From the NCBI GenBank assembly GCA_913775975.1, contig CAJYLQ010000023.1, positions 1 through 64,000 of the forward strand: a stretch of 64,000 bases of DNA, given 5' to 3'. The stretch's first letter is position 1; each line of letters starts with the position of its first letter. The DNA comes from an uncultured Sphingomonas sp. (GTDB taxonomy: Bacteria; Pseudomonadota; Alphaproteobacteria; Sphingomonadales; Sphingomonadaceae). The notes under the pieces are model-generated. The model saw only the letters and a list, made by a program, of their open reading frames with translations. It searched no databases and was not told the DNA's origin. Below, in pieces: positions 10,870 to 20,713 of the stretch. A program made the position numbers and the translations under genes.

Positions 10870-12150
10870 TCACTCGACGCGTTCGCCGCCCTTGATGACC
10901 GCCACGGGGTGCTCCAGCACCCGCACATCGGCCAGCGGATCGCCGTCCACCGCGACGATATCGCCCCAGCGGCCGACCGCGATCGCGCCGACATCGTCGC
11001 GGCCGAGCGCGGCGGCGGCGTTGGTCGTGGCGGTGCGGATCGCCTCCGCCGGGGTCATGCCCCATTCGACCATCTTGGCGAACTGAAGCGCGTTCTGCCC
11101 GGCGGGGAAGACCGCGCCGTTATCGGTGCCGAACACCATCGGCACCCCGGCGCGATGCGCATCGCGGAACGTCTCGCGCTGGCGGCGGCCGATCTGACGC
11201 TCCTTTTCCAGCGATTCGGGGTGGACGCCGTTCTTCTCGCCCTCGGCGAGGATATAGTCGTCGTCATAGATATCCATGGAGAACCACGCCCTCTTCTCCT
11301 TGGCCAGACGGAAGGATTCGGCATCCGCCAGGCTGGCATGTTCGATCGTGTCGATGCCCGCGCGCAGCGCGTCGTTGATGCCGGCGGTGCCGTGGGCATG
11401 GGCGGCGACCCTCATGCCCAGCATATGCGCCTCGTCCGCCACCGCCTTCATCTCGTCGAAACTCATCTGCTGCGCGCCGGGCGCGTCCCGCTTCGACAGG
11501 ACACCGCCGGTCGCGCAGATCTTGATGACCTCCGCGCCGTATTTCTTCATCGTGCGCACCAGCTTGCGAAACCCGTCCGGGCCGTCCGCCACCGAGGGGT
11601 TGGGCACCGATTCGAAGCGGGCGGGCAGCCCCTCCGTCCCGTCGCAATGACCGCCGGTGGAGCCCAGCGCATAGCCGGCCGGGACGATGCGCGGCCCCGC
11701 GATGTAGCCCGCATCGACCGCCTGCTTCAGCCCGACGTCGTTATAGTCGCCCGACCCGACATTGCGCACGGTGGTGAAGCCCGCCCGCAGCATCGCCAGC
11801 GCGTTGTGTACGCCCACCGCCTGCCAGAAGCTGTCGGCGTAATCGAACGTCTTCCAGCCGCTGATCCGGGCATCGGCATCCAGATGGACGTGCATGTCGA
11901 TCAGGCCGGGCAGGATCGTCTTGCCCGGCAGGTCGATCCGCGTCGCCCCTGCCGGGATCATCGGGCGGCCGCCGCCGCGCGACGTGACGGCCGCGATGCG
12001 GCCGTCGGTGATGACGATCACCGGCTCCTCGACCATCTGGCCCTTCGCGGGGTCGACCATGCGCGCCGCCGTGACCACCACCGTCTTCGCCGCAGCGGGC
12101 ATCGATGCCATCGCGGCGATCACCAGCGCCAAATATCCTGCCCGCTTCAT
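10870..12150 (-). CDS. Secreted amidohydrolase family protein
   Basis: Metal-dependent amidohydrolase of 426 residues with a signal peptide (MKRAGYLALVIAAMASMPAAA). The metal ligands are visible: DMHVHLD near residue 84, the probable carboxylated lysine in EVIKICATGG near 200, AAHAHG near 245, IEHAS near 264 and FGTDNGA near 335. It belongs with imidazolonepropionase/Xaa-Pro dipeptidase-like amidohydrolases that hydrolyse small amides or dipeptides in the periplasm; the substrate is unknown. The ATG at 12150 has AGGGGG about seven bases upstream and gives a clean signal peptide, so longer in-frame starts are rejected. Confidence 0.85.
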   Translation of the reverse strand: MKRAGYLALVIAAMASMPAAAKTVVVTAARMVDPAKGQMVEEPVIVITDGRIAAVTSRGGGRPMIPAGATRIDLPGKTILPGLIDMHVHLDADARISGWKTFDYADSFWQAVGVHNALAMLRAGFTTVRNVGSGDYNDVGLKQAVDAGYIAGPRIVPAGYALGSTGGHCDGTEGLPARFESVPNPSVADGPDGFRKLVRTMKKYGAEVIKICATGGVLSKRDAPGAQQMSFDEMKAVADEAHMLGMRVAAHAHGTAGINDALRAGIDTIEHASLADAESFRLAKEKRAWFSMDIYDDDYILAEGEKNGVHPESLEKERQIGRRQRETFRDAHRAGVPMVFGTDNGAVFPAGQNALQFAKMVEWGMTPAEAIRTATTNAAAALGRDDVGAIAVGRWGDIVAVDGDPLADVRVLEHPVAVIKGGERVE

Positions 12151-12330
12151 CCTGCCCCCTGACCGTTCCATGGCGGCGGTTTCGCCACGAAGCGCGCGCG
12201 GCGTCAATCACCGGTACTCAGCAACGTGGCAGCGCGGCGGGGCGGCGCACGTGTATCGCTGCGGCGGTGATAACGGCGTGGTCACGCCGATCGCGATCGC
12301 CGGCGGCGGGCGGCCCCCCCCCTTTACGAC

Positions 12331-12357
12331 GGCCGGGCGTCACGCGAACGCCCGGCC
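12331..12357. terminator. GC-rich hairpin downstream of lpd
   Basis: A perfect 10-bp stem, GGCCGGGCGT (12331-12340) with ACGCCCGGCC (12348-12357), lies 10 bp beyond the lpd stop. In minus-strand sense it is followed by GTCGTAAAGG, so the T tract is poor; it is terminator-like by position. Confidence 0.5.
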
Positions 12358-12367
12358 CTTTCCCCGG

Positions 12368-13780
12368 TCAGATATGGATCGCCCGGCCGTAGGCGGCCAG
12401 CACCGATTCGTGCATCGATTCCGAGATCGTCGGGTGCGCGAACACCGTCTGCGTCAGTTCGGTCTCGGTCGTCTCCAGCTGGCGGGCGACGACATAGCCC
12501 TGGATCATCTCGGTCACTTCCGCGCCCACCATGTGTGCGCCCAGCAGTTCGCCGGTCTTGGCATCGAACACCGTCTTCACGAAGCCCTCGGCCTCACCCA
12601 GCGCGATCGCCTTGCCGTTGCCGATGAACGGGAACTTGCCGACCTTGACGCTGTAGCCCGCTTCCTTGGCCTTCGCCTCGGTAAAGCCGACGCTCGCCAC
12701 CTGCGGGCGGGCATAGGTGCAGCCGGGGATATTGTTCTTGTCCATCGCGTGCGGATGCACGTCCTTGTTGCCCAGCGCCTTCGCGATGGCTTCGGCGGCG
12801 ATGACGCCCTCATGGCTCGCCTTGTGCGCCAGCCATGGCGCGCCGGTAACGTCGCCGATCGCCCAGATGCCGTCGACATTGGTCTTGCCATAGCCGTCGG
12901 TCTTGATGTGGCCGCGCTCGGCTTCGATCTTCAGCGCTTCCAGTCCGATATTCTCGGTATTGGGCACGATGCCGATCGCGACGATCGCGTGGCTGAACTC
13001 GACCTGCTCGACCTTGCCGTCCGGGCCCTTGATCGCGGCCTTCACGCCCGCCGGAGTCGCCTCCAGCTTTTCGAGGCCCGACTTGGTCTTGATCGTCATG
13101 CCCTGCTTGGTCAGCGCCTTGTGCATGAACTCGCTGACTTCGGCGTCCTCGACCGGCATGATCCGGTCGAGCATCTCGACGATCGTCACGTCGGCGCCCA
13201 TGTCGTTGTAGAAGCTGGCGAACTCGACACCGATCGCGCCCGATCCGATGACCAGCAGCTTGGTCGGCATTTCGGGCGGCACCATCGCGTGGCGATAGGT
13301 CCAGATCTTGGCCCCGTCAGCCTTGGCGAACGGCAGGTCGCGGGCGCGGGCGCCGGTCGCGATGATGATGTGCTTGGCTTCCAGCTCGACGGTCTTGTCG
13401 CCCTGCTTGACGCTGAGCTTGCCCTTCGCGGTTATCGTGCCGACGCCCTCATGCACCGTCACCTTGTTCTTCTTCATCAGGCCCTTGACGCCCGCATTCA
13501 GCTGGCCGGCGACCTTGCGGCTGCGATCGACCACCTTGGCGAGGTCGAACGCCGGCTTCTCCGCCGACAGGCCGTATTGCGCGGCGTGCATCATGTAATG
13601 ATAGATTTCGGCCGAGCGCAGCAGCGCCTTGGTCGGGATGCAGCCCCAGTTGAGGCAGATGCCGCCCAGCCGCTCGCGCTCGACGATCGCGACCTTCAGG
13701 CCAAGCTGGCTCGCGCGGATCGCCGCGACATAGCCGCCCGGCCCGGAACCGAGGACGATGAGGTCGTAGGTATCAGCCAC
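12368..13780 (-). CDS. lpdA: Dihydrolipoyl dehydrogenase (E3)
   Basis: Flavoprotein that reoxidises dihydrolipoamide with NAD+ in the pyruvate and 2-oxoglutarate dehydrogenase complexes. It has 470 residues: FAD-binding GSGPGGYVAAIRA at 11-23, redox disulfide GGICLNWGCIPTKAL near 40, NAD-binding GSGAIGVEF near 180, and the C-terminal dimer motif with HAHPTISE-type catalytic histidine (here FAHPTISESMHE). Its neighbours are the thioesterase and pdhC, so it probably serves pyruvate dehydrogenase. Confidence 0.97.
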   Translation of the reverse strand: MADTYDLIVLGSGPGGYVAAIRASQLGLKVAIVERERLGGICLNWGCIPTKALLRSAEIYHYMMHAAQYGLSAEKPAFDLAKVVDRSRKVAGQLNAGVKGLMKKNKVTVHEGVGTITAKGKLSVKQGDKTVELEAKHIIIATGARARDLPFAKADGAKIWTYRHAMVPPEMPTKLLVIGSGAIGVEFASFYNDMGADVTIVEMLDRIMPVEDAEVSEFMHKALTKQGMTIKTKSGLEKLEATPAGVKAAIKGPDGKVEQVEFSHAIVAIGIVPNTENIGLEALKIEAERGHIKTDGYGKTNVDGIWAIGDVTGAPWLAHKASHEGVIAAEAIAKALGNKDVHPHAMDKNNIPGCTYARPQVASVGFTEAKAKEAGYSVKVGKFPFIGNGKAIALGEAEGFVKTVFDAKTGELLGAHMVGAEVTEMIQGYVVARQLETTETELTQTVFAHPTISESMHESVLAAYGRAIHI

Positions 13781-13829
13781 GTATCGATTCCTTTCCAGCG
13801 CCCGCGCGTTTCGCGGGCGATCCTGATTC

Positions 13830-14228
13830 TTATTCTGCCAGCGGCGGCACGCGCCGGGGCTGGCGATCCTCGCCGATCGCGACGAAGGTGAACTTGGCCT
13901 CCGTCACCTTGTAGCTGCGGTCGTCGTGGCGGGCGCGGCGCCAGCTTTCGACGTCGATGGTCATCGACGTGCGGCCGACGCGGACCAGCCGCGCATAGAC
14001 CGACACCTCGTCCCCGACGACGACGGGGCGGTGGAAGGTCATGCCCTCCACCGCGATCGTCACGGCGCGGCCATGGCTGTGGCGCGAGGCGACGGAGCCG
14101 GCGGCCGAATCCATCATGCTCATCAGCCAGCCGCCGAAGATGTCGCCATAGGGATTGGTGTCCGCCGGCATCGCGATCACGCGAACGGCGGGCAGCCCCT
14201 CCGGCGGCATTTCCTCGGGGTGGACCAT
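13830..14228 (-). CDS. Acyl-CoA thioesterase, hotdog fold (YciA-like)
   Basis: A 132-residue single hotdog domain. The signature NPYGDIFGGWLMSMMDSAAG near residues 25-44 contains the catalytic aspartate region of the YciA/BACH group, and VTIAVEGMTFHRPVVVGD follows. It would hydrolyse acyl-CoAs, possibly releasing free CoA around the neighbouring pyruvate dehydrogenase genes. It lies between lpd and pdhC on the same strand, 16 bp after pdhC. Confidence 0.88.
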   Translation of the reverse strand: MVHPEEMPPEGLPAVRVIAMPADTNPYGDIFGGWLMSMMDSAAGSVASRHSHGRAVTIAVEGMTFHRPVVVGDEVSVYARLVRVGRTSMTIDVESWRRARHDDRSYKVTEAKFTFVAIGEDRQPRRVPPLAE

Positions 14229-14244
14229 CGTGGCGCCCTGCCGA

Positions 14245-15600
14245 TCAGGCGAGCATGCCGAGCGGCCGCTCGACCAGCTCCTTGAACACCTTCATCAGCT
14301 CCGCGCCGTCCGCGCCGTCGATCGCGCGATGGTCGAAGCTGCCGGTCGCCGACATGACGGTCGCGACGCCCAGTTCGCCATCGACGATGTACGGCCGCTT
14401 CTCGCCCGCGCCGATCGCCAGGATCATGCCCTGCGGCGGGTTGATGACCGCCTCGAACTGCTTGATCCCGAACATGCCCATGTTGCTGATCGAGGCGGTG
14501 CCGCCCTGGAATTCCTCCGGCTTCAGCTTGTTGTCGCGGGCGCGGCCGGCCAGGTCCTTCACCTCGGTCGAGATGACGGAGAGCGACTTGGTGTCCGCCT
14601 CCTTCACGATCGGCGTGATGAGGCCCGACGGCGTCGAGACCGCGACCGAGATGTCGGCGCGCTTGAACGTGACGAGCTGGTCGGGCGTGAACATGACGTT
14701 GCACTTGGGCACCGCCATCAGCGACACGGCCAGCGCCTTCACCAGCATGTCGTTGACCGACAGCTTCACGCCGCGGCTTTCGAGGGAGGCGTTCAGGTCG
14801 CCGCGCAGCTTCAGCAGCGCGTCGAGGCGCACGTCCACCGTCAGGTAGATGTGCGGCACCTGCTGCTTCGATTCGGTCAGGCGGCGCGCGATCGTCTTGC
14901 GCATGTTGGACAGCTTGGCCGTCTCGTGCGGGATGTCGGGGATCGCGGCGGGCTTGGCGGCCGCGGCCGGCGCGGCGGCGGCGGACGGCTCGGCCGGGGC
15001 GGCAGCGGTCGCGGCGGCGGGAGCGCCGGGCTTCGCATTCTCCACGTCCGTCTTCACGATCCGGCCATTGGGGCCGGAGCCGGCCACCGCGCCGAGGTCC
15101 AGGCCCTTCTGCGCGGCGATGCGGCGGGCGAGCGGGCTCGCCTTCACCCGGTCGCCGGAGGTCGACGCGGTCGGGGCGGCGGCGGCACCCGCATCGGCGG
15201 GGCGGCCATGATCCTCGGCCTGCTCCAGCGTGCGCGGGGCAGGCTTGCCCTCGCTGCCGGTCCTGTTCGGATCGGCGGGATCGGTCGGCATCGGATCGGC
15301 GGGCTTGGGCGTTTCCGCCTTCGCGGCGCCACCGGCGGTCACGGACGCGGGGTCCTCGCCCTCTTCGGCCAGGATCGCGATGGCGGTGCCGACCTTCACA
15401 TTGTCGCTGCCCTCGGTGACGAGGATCTTCGCGATCACGCCCTCATCGACGGCCTCGAACTCCATCGTCGCCTTGTCCGTTTCGATCTCGGCCATGATAT
15501 CGCCGGACTTTACGGTGTCGCCTTCCTTCACCAGCCATTTGGCTAGCGTTCCCTCCTCCATGGTCGGAGAGAGCGCGGGCATCTTGATCTCGATCGACAT
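14245..15600 (-). CDS. pdhC: Dihydrolipoamide acetyltransferase (pyruvate dehydrogenase E2)
   Basis: Core subunit that transfers acetyl groups to CoA. It has 451 residues starting [17 protein letters not shown]: one lipoyl domain (1-80) with the lipoylated lysine in [11 protein letters not shown], a long Ala/Pro/Glu linker, a peripheral-subunit-binding domain (about 155-190, [16 protein letters not shown]), a second Ala-rich linker, and the catalytic domain ending with [13 protein letters not shown], which has the active-site His and Asp-Gly. The open frame extends far upstream but without homology, and the [10 protein letters not shown] start is standard. Confidence 0.96.
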   Translation of the reverse strand: MSIEIKMPALSPTMEEGTLAKWLVKEGDTVKSGDIMAEIETDKATMEFEAVDEGVIAKILVTEGSDNVKVGTAIAILAEEGEDPASVTAGGAAKAETPKPADPMPTDPADPNRTGSEGKPAPRTLEQAEDHGRPADAGAAAAPTASTSGDRVKASPLARRIAAQKGLDLGAVAGSGPNGRIVKTDVENAKPGAPAAATAAAPAEPSAAAAPAAAAKPAAIPDIPHETAKLSNMRKTIARRLTESKQQVPHIYLTVDVRLDALLKLRGDLNASLESRGVKLSVNDMLVKALAVSLMAVPKCNVMFTPDQLVTFKRADISVAVSTPSGLITPIVKEADTKSLSVISTEVKDLAGRARDNKLKPEEFQGGTASISNMGMFGIKQFEAVINPPQGMILAIGAGEKRPYIVDGELGVATVMSATGSFDHRAIDGADGAELMKVFKELVERPLGMLA

Positions 15601-15723
15601 GAAGGTCCTCGACGGCGTTCTAAGTCCCTGCTCTCTTGCGCCCCCGCGCGGCCCGGTCAACCCCGGCCGCTTGCAAGGCCGCCGCGCGCGAACCATCATG
15701 GCGGGGATCGAGGGGGGAAGCCG

Positions 15724-16179
15724 ATGCGCATCTATCTGGTGGTGATCGACGAGAGCGCGGAGGCGGAGATCGCGCTGCGCTTCGCCGCGCGCCGTGCCGC
15801 GCGCACCGGCGGCGGGGTGGAGATCCTGGCGCTGCTGCCCCCGCAGGAATTCATGGCGTTCGGCGGCGTGCAGGCGACGATCGAGGAGGAGATACTGCAC
15901 GACGCGCAGGCGATGGTGCAGCGCGCGGCGGGCACAATCTTCGAGGAATCGGGCATCGTTCCCGCGATCACGCTGCGCCGGGGCGAAGGGCCGAAGGTGA
16001 TCCGGGAGGCGATCGCCGCCAACCCCGATATCGCCGCGCTGGTGCTCGCCGCCGCCGCCTCCGGCGCGCCGGGCGCGCTGGTCAGCCACTTCACCGGCGC
16101 CGATGCGGGCACGCTGACCGTGCCGGTGATGATCATCCCCGGATCGCTGACGCCCGAACAGATCGACCGGCTCAGCTAA
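15724..16179 (+). CDS. Universal stress protein (UspA) family
   Basis: A 151-residue single Usp domain: [20 protein letters not shown] at the N-terminus, central [21 protein letters not shown] helix, and a C-terminal [21 protein letters not shown] strand-loop. It lacks a clear ATP-binding G-2X-G-9X-G(S/T) motif, so it may be a non-ATP-binding Usp. Divergent from pdhC with 123 bp between them. Confidence 0.8.
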   Translation: MRIYLVVIDESAEAEIALRFAARRAARTGGGVEILALLPPQEFMAFGGVQATIEEEILHDAQAMVQRAAGTIFEESGIVPAITLRRGEGPKVIREAIAANPDIAALVLAAAASGAPGALVSHFTGADAGTLTVPVMIIPGSLTPEQIDRLS

Positions 16180-16231
16180 GGAACGCGCGCGCGGTTGCCC
16201 CGCCGGGGGGCAGTCGCTACGCCCCTGCGCC

Positions 16232-16897
16232 ATGAAGCTCATCATCGGCAACAAGGCCTATTCCTCCTGGTCGCTGCGCGGCTGGCTGGCGGCGAAGCAA
16301 TCCGGCCTTCCGTTCGAGGAGGTGGTCGTGCCGCTGTACGACGACGCCTGGGACCGCCGCCGCGAGGGGGACGAGTTCGCGCCCTCGTCGGGCAAGGTGC
16401 CGATCCTGTGGGATGGCGAGGCGGTGGTGTGGGACAGCCTGGCGATCGTCGAATATCTCGCCGACAAGGTGGGCCGCGACGTGTTCTGGCCGCAGGACGA
16501 GGCGGCGCGCGCGATGGCGCGGTCGATGGCGGCGGAGATGCACTCCTCGTTCCAGAACCTGCGCCGCAAGCATCCGATGAACATTCGCCAGGTCTATCCG
16601 GCGCAGCGCCCCGATGACGACGTGATCGCCGAAATCGCGCGGATCATGGAATTGTGGGCACAGGCACGGGCGCGGTTCGGCGGCGGCGGCGATTTCCTGT
16701 TCGGCGCGTTCGGCGCGGCGGACATCATGTTTGCGCCGGTGGTGACGCGGCTCGTGACCTATCAGTTGCCCGTCGCGCGCTTCGCGACCGGCTATATGCA
16801 GGCGGTGCTGGAACATCGCTGGATGCAGGACTGGATCGCCAGCGCCCAGGAGGAGGACTGGGTGCTGCAGCAATATGAGCAGCCCTCGCAGGCATGA
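16232..16897 (+). CDS. Glutathione S-transferase family protein
   Basis: A 221-residue cytosolic GST. The thioredoxin-like N-terminal domain begins [20 protein letters not shown], where SSWS is the position of the catalytic Ser/Cys. [20 protein letters not shown] follows with the cis-Pro and the glutathione gamma-glutamyl site (W-D-S), then a helical C-terminal domain from about residue 85. Its stop overlaps the dapE start (ATGA). Confidence 0.88.
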   Translation: MKLIIGNKAYSSWSLRGWLAAKQSGLPFEEVVVPLYDDAWDRRREGDEFAPSSGKVPILWDGEAVVWDSLAIVEYLADKVGRDVFWPQDEAARAMARSMAAEMHSSFQNLRRKHPMNIRQVYPAQRPDDDVIAEIARIMELWAQARARFGGGGDFLFGAFGAADIMFAPVVTRLVTYQLPVARFATGYMQAVLEHRWMQDWIASAQEEDWVLQQYEQPSQA

Positions 16898-18009
16898 CGA
16901 TCGACCCGGTCGACCTCGCCGCCGCGCTGATCCGCGCCGACAGCGTCACCCCCGCGCGGGGGCCGGTGTTCGATGTGCTGGAGGCGGCGCTGATACCGCT
17001 CGGCTTCGCGGTCGATCGCTTCGTGGTGGGCGAGGCGCCGGACGGGCCGGTTGAGAACCTGCTGGCGACCCGCCCCGGCGGGACGGGCGCCCACCTCGCC
17101 TTCGCCGGCCATGTCGATGTGGTGCCGGCGGGCGAGGGCTGGACCGGCTCGCCCATTTCCGGCGAGGTGCGCGGCGACCTGTTGTACGGGCGCGGCGCGG
17201 TCGACATGAAGGGCGCGGTCGCCGCCTTCGTCGCGGCGGCGGCGCGGGCGGAGGGGCCGCCGCTGTCGCTCATCATCACCGGCGACGAGGAGGGGCCGGC
17301 GACGTTCGGCACCGTCGCGCTGATCGAGCGGATGGCGGCGCGCGGCATCGCGCCAGACCTGTGCGTCGTCGGGGAGCCGACCTCCGCGCGCATGCTGGGC
17401 GACACGATCAAGATCGGCCGGCGCGGATCGGTGAACATCTGGATCGCCGTCGCCGGGCGGCAGGGCCATGTCGCCTATCCGCATCTGGCCGACAATCCGG
17501 TGCCCCGCCTGATCGCGCTGCTGACGGAGGTGGAGGGGATCGTCCTCGACGCCGGCAATCGCTGGTTCCAGCCGTCGAATATCGAGATCACCGACCTGCA
17601 TGTCGGCAACCCTGCCGCCAACGTGATCCCCGCAAGGGCGGAGGCGCGCCTGTCGATCCGCTTCAATGACGAACAGAGCGGCGCCGCGCTGGTCGACCGC
17701 ATCGCCGCGCTCGCCGCGCGGCACGGCGGCACGGTAACGGCACGCATTTCCGGCGAGGCGTTCCTGACCCCGCCGGGCGCGCTGTCGGCGATGGTGTCCG
17801 CCGCGATCCATGCGCGCACCGGGCTGACGGCGGAGCTGTCGACCACCGGCGGCACCTCCGACGCGCGCTTCCTGTCGCGGCTGTGCCCGACCGTCGAGTT
17901 CGGTCTGCTCAACGCGACGATGCATCAGGTGGACGAGGCGGTGGCGGTCGCGGACCTCCACGCGCTGACGGATATCTACGCGGACATCATTCGCCGCGCG
18001 GGCGCCTGA
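16894..18009 (+). CDS. dapE: Succinyl-diaminopimelate desuccinylase
   Basis: Zinc enzyme of the lysine and meso-diaminopimelate pathway. It has 371 residues with the M20 peptidase-family motifs: FAGHVDVVPAG near residue 70 (metal His and Asp), GRGAVDMKGA near 100, and TGDEEGPATFGT near 130 with the catalytic Glu. The dimerisation domain spans about 180-290. It starts inside the GST stop by ATGA overlap and ends 23 bp inside the convergent Smr gene. Confidence 0.95.
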   Translation: MTIDPVDLAAALIRADSVTPARGPVFDVLEAALIPLGFAVDRFVVGEAPDGPVENLLATRPGGTGAHLAFAGHVDVVPAGEGWTGSPISGEVRGDLLYGRGAVDMKGAVAAFVAAAARAEGPPLSLIITGDEEGPATFGTVALIERMAARGIAPDLCVVGEPTSARMLGDTIKIGRRGSVNIWIAVAGRQGHVAYPHLADNPVPRLIALLTEVEGIVLDAGNRWFQPSNIEITDLHVGNPAANVIPARAEARLSIRFNDEQSGAALVDRIAALAARHGGTVTARISGEAFLTPPGALSAMVSAAIHARTGLTAELSTTGGTSDARFLSRLCPTVEFGLLNATMHQVDEAVAVADLHALTDIYADIIRRAGA

Positions 18010-18562
18010 GCACGATATACAGCGCCCCCATTCCGCCATGGCGCGGATGCGCGCCGCGTACGGCGGCGATCGCATCGGCGTGGCGCGATGCGCCGATCCA
18101 GTCCGCGACCGCCGCGCGAATCGCCCCGCGCGCATGGGGCCGCTCGCTCTCGGGGCGCGGCGGCTTGCCGGTCACGAGCAGCAGCACGCGGTCGCCGCGC
18201 CGGATCGCCCGGTCCAGCCCCTGGTCCAGCAGCGCATGGGCCGATGACAGCGTATGGCCGTGCAGGTCGATCGAGCTGTCGGGGATGACGATCCCGCGCG
18301 TCAGCTTGCGGTCCCAGGACGAATCGAGCGTGTTCTGATGCGGCGCCTTCGCCTTGGGCAGCGGTGCCGGGGGCGGCGGCGCGGGGCGGGTCGCCAGCGC
18401 GAGGCGCTGCCGCACCGATTTGCTGGGCTTGGGTGCCGGTTCCGCAACGGCGGGCGGCAACGCGGCGGCGGGACGCGGGGGTTTGCGCAGCGGCTGGATC
18501 GGCCGCACCGAAGCCATCACCCGTCCCCAGGCCTCCGCCTCGTCAGGGCGCAGGCGTCGCAA
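17987..18562 (-). CDS. Smr domain protein
   Basis: A 191-residue protein with a C-terminal Smr (MutS-related) domain: SSIDLHGHTLSSAHALLD near residue 100 (LDLHG-type motif), VLLVTGKPPR and the GALYIVLRRPR ending. Smr domains are DNA or RNA endonucleases or binders. The N-terminal half is a Pro/Ala-rich linker. I chose a TTG start at 18562 because it yields MRRLRPDEAEAWGRV, the usual N-terminus in this family; it overlaps mltA by 20 bp. An ATG at 18517 is the alternative. The 3' end overlaps dapE. Confidence 0.8.
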   Translation of the reverse strand: MRRLRPDEAEAWGRVMASVRPIQPLRKPPRPAAALPPAVAEPAPKPSKSVRQRLALATRPAPPPPAPLPKAKAPHQNTLDSSWDRKLTRGIVIPDSSIDLHGHTLSSAHALLDQGLDRAIRRGDRVLLLVTGKPPRPESERPHARGAIRAAVADWIGASRHADAIAAVRGAHPRHGGMGALYIVLRRPRGE

Positions 18563-19898
18563 CCGGTCCCACTCCCACCGGGCCCACGCCCAGTCGCGCC
18601 AGCGTTCCGACCGGCAGCAGCAGGAAGGCGGTGCCGCGCGCGGACATGCCGCCCGCGACCAGCGCCGCATTGGCCCCCGCGCCCCAGAAGGTGTCGAAGC
18701 GATTCGCACCCTTGATCGCGCCGCCCGTATCCTGCGCCACCCACAGCCCCGTCGCGTCGGCGCGGTCGGCGGACAGGAACACCGGCGCGCCCAGCGGCAC
18801 GAAGCGCGGATCGGCCGCCGCGCTGACCTGCCCCGTCACCGCATAACCCATCGCGCCGAGCGGCGGCCCGTCCAGCTCGCGGAAGAAGACGTAGCTCTTG
18901 TTCTCGCGCATCAGCGCACGGCCCTCGTCGGGATGCGCGTGCAGCCACGCGACGATCCCCTGCATCGACGCCTGCCCCGGCGCCAGCAGGTTGCGCTGCC
19001 GCATCAGGCTGCCGATCCCGGTATAGCCGCGCCCGTTCTGCGTATCGTAGCCGATACGCAGCACGTTGCCGTCGGGCAGTCGCACCCGGCCCGACCCCTG
19101 GACCTGCAGGAAGAACAGCTCGACCGGGTCCGCCGCCCAGGCCAGCACCGGCGCGGTGCGGGCGATCGCGCCCTCCTCGATCGCGGTCCGGTCGTAATAG
19201 GGGACCAGGGCGCTGCCCTGCACCCGGCCGCGTACCTTCTTGCCCTTCAGATCGTCGCTGAACTGGCCGAGGTCCGCATCGACCAGATCGGTCGGGCGGC
19301 CATAGATGGGTGCCTCATAGCCCGCGCGGCGTTCCAACGCGCCGCGGATCTCCGGCTCGTAATAGCCGGTGGCGAAGGCCTTGCCGTCGCCGATCTGCAC
19401 CGCCTCGAACCATTGCGCGAAGAAGGCGCGGGCATCGCCCCCCGCACGGGCCGCCGCGCAGGCGCCCTGCCAGTCGGCTCCTTGCGTCAGGCCGGACTGG
19501 TCCGTCCGTCGCATCAGCCCGGGGCAGGAGAGCGCGAAGGCGGTGCGGGCCGCCTCCGCCTGCGCATCGGTCATCGGCAGCGAGGCGACCGGCGGGCCGG
19601 CGGAGACGCCCGCCGCCCGCGCGCTCGTCACGCCGGTGGGCACAACCACCGGCAATGCCGGGAGCGGCGTCGCGCCGACGATGCGGCCATCCGCGCCGCG
19701 AATATCGCGCGCCACGTCGCCGCGCGTCAGATGGTGGCGGGGCACGGTAACGGGCCGGGAATTGGCGGTGACGGGCGGCCGCGAGGCCGCCCCCTGCTGC
19801 ACGGGCGGGATACCGCCACCCACGCACGCCCCCAGTGCCAGCGTCGCCGCACCGACCGCGAGCCGCGATACCGTGCGCGCGCTACGCCCCCCGAACAT
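18543..19898 (-). CDS. mltA: Membrane-bound lytic murein transglycosylase A
   Basis: Outer-membrane lipoprotein that cleaves peptidoglycan with formation of 1,6-anhydro-muropeptides. From the ATG at 19898 it has 451 residues with a lipoprotein signal ending LALGAC (Cys25). The MltA domain contains TGYYEPEIRG, then GSGRVRLPDGNVLRIGYD, and the 3D barrel ends with the catalytic-type AQDTGGAIKGANRFDTFWG with conserved Asp. A GTG at 19913 that overlaps the upstream stop (GTGA) is an alternative start. Confidence 0.92.
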   Translation of the reverse strand: MFGGRSARTVSRLAVGAATLALGACVGGGIPPVQQGAASRPPVTANSRPVTVPRHHLTRGDVARDIRGADGRIVGATPLPALPVVVPTGVTSARAAGVSAGPPVASLPMTDAQAEAARTAFALSCPGLMRRTDQSGLTQGADWQGACAAARAGGDARAFFAQWFEAVQIGDGKAFATGYYEPEIRGALERRAGYEAPIYGRPTDLVDADLGQFSDDLKGKKVRGRVQGSALVPYYDRTAIEEGAIARTAPVLAWAADPVELFFLQVQGSGRVRLPDGNVLRIGYDTQNGRGYTGIGSLMRQRNLLAPGQASMQGIVAWLHAHPDEGRALMRENKSYVFFRELDGPPLGAMGYAVTGQVSAAADPRFVPLGAPVFLSADRADATGLWVAQDTGGAIKGANRFDTFWGAGANAALVAGGMSARGTAFLLLPVGTLARLGVGPVGVGPVATPAP

Positions 19899-19909
19899 CG
19901 GCAACGCGC

Positions 19910-20557
19910 TCACGCCTCGTCGGTGTCGGCCAGCGTCCAGTTGGGATCGGCGCTCTTCAGCGTCCGGGTGAAGGTCCACACCTCATGCGTCTCGACCGCA
20001 TCGGTCAGCGAGCCGGCGATCACCTGCCCCTCGGCATTGCGCGTGACGGCGGCGATGTCCGCGTCGAATCGCACGGTGACGCGCGCCTGCCGCCCCTCGA
20101 CCTGCGCATCGCTGATGACCGCGCGCTCGATCGAGACGAGGCGATTCTCCAGCGTCTCGCCGGCCGCCGTGCGATCCGCGATCGCCTCCGCGAAGGCGGC
20201 GCGCACGTCGGGCTGCACCAGCGGCGCCAGCGCCGCCTCGTCCCCGCGCCAGAACGCCTCCAGCACCATGCGATACGCGCCCTTCGCCCCTTCAAGGAAC
20301 TGCGCGGCGTCGAAGCCGGGCTCGCCCGCGATCACCGCGCGGATGCCGGATTCGGCGCGCGGCTCGATCAGCCGGTCGGTCCGCTCGCGCGGTTCGGCGA
20401 CCATGTCGATCGTGCGCGGCGCGGCCGGCAGGGGGCCGCGATCCTCCGCGGCACGGGGCATGGGCTGCTGCTCATGCCCGGTACGCTTGCCGAGCACGGC
20501 ATACAGGCGCAGCGCCACGAAGGCGGCGATCATCGCGAACACTACAACGTACAGCAC
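19910..20557 (-). CDS. Tim44-like domain protein (TimA type)
   Basis: Inner-membrane anchored protein with a C-terminal Tim44-like domain. I place the start at GTG 20557, preceded by GGAGG four bases upstream, giving 215 residues that start MLYVVVFAMIAAFVALRLY, a single transmembrane helix, followed by GKRTGHEQ. The domain (about 75-215) includes EAFWRGDEAALAPLVQPDV. Homologues in alphaproteobacteria stand next to mltA and secB, as here; a role in membrane-protein or outer-membrane-protein handling is inferred from the mitochondrial Tim44 only. Confidence 0.85.
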   Translation of the reverse strand: MLYVVVFAMIAAFVALRLYAVLGKRTGHEQQPMPRAAEDRGPLPAAPRTIDMVAEPRERTDRLIEPRAESGIRAVIAGEPGFDAAQFLEGAKGAYRMVLEAFWRGDEAALAPLVQPDVRAAFAEAIADRTAAGETLENRLVSIERAVISDAQVEGRQARVTVRFDADIAAVTRNAEGQVIAGSLTDAVETHEVWTFTRTLKSADPNWTLADTDEA

Positions 20558-20713
20558 TGGGCCTCCGATCTTCGGGCAACATAGGCGCAAGACCGCCACA
20601 CTTCAAACCCGTCACCGTTGAAACTGTGCTGGGCCGCTGCTAGTCGCGGACGACCGGAACGAACGCGCGGATCCGCCGCTTCGCTCCCCCCTCTCCTTGC
20701 AAGGATGTACGAC

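Noticed and set aside
15601..16254. N-terminal extension of E2 (pdhC) by about 218 residues
   Set aside because: Low-complexity reading over the intergenic region and opposite the Usp gene; the lipoyl domain start is standard.
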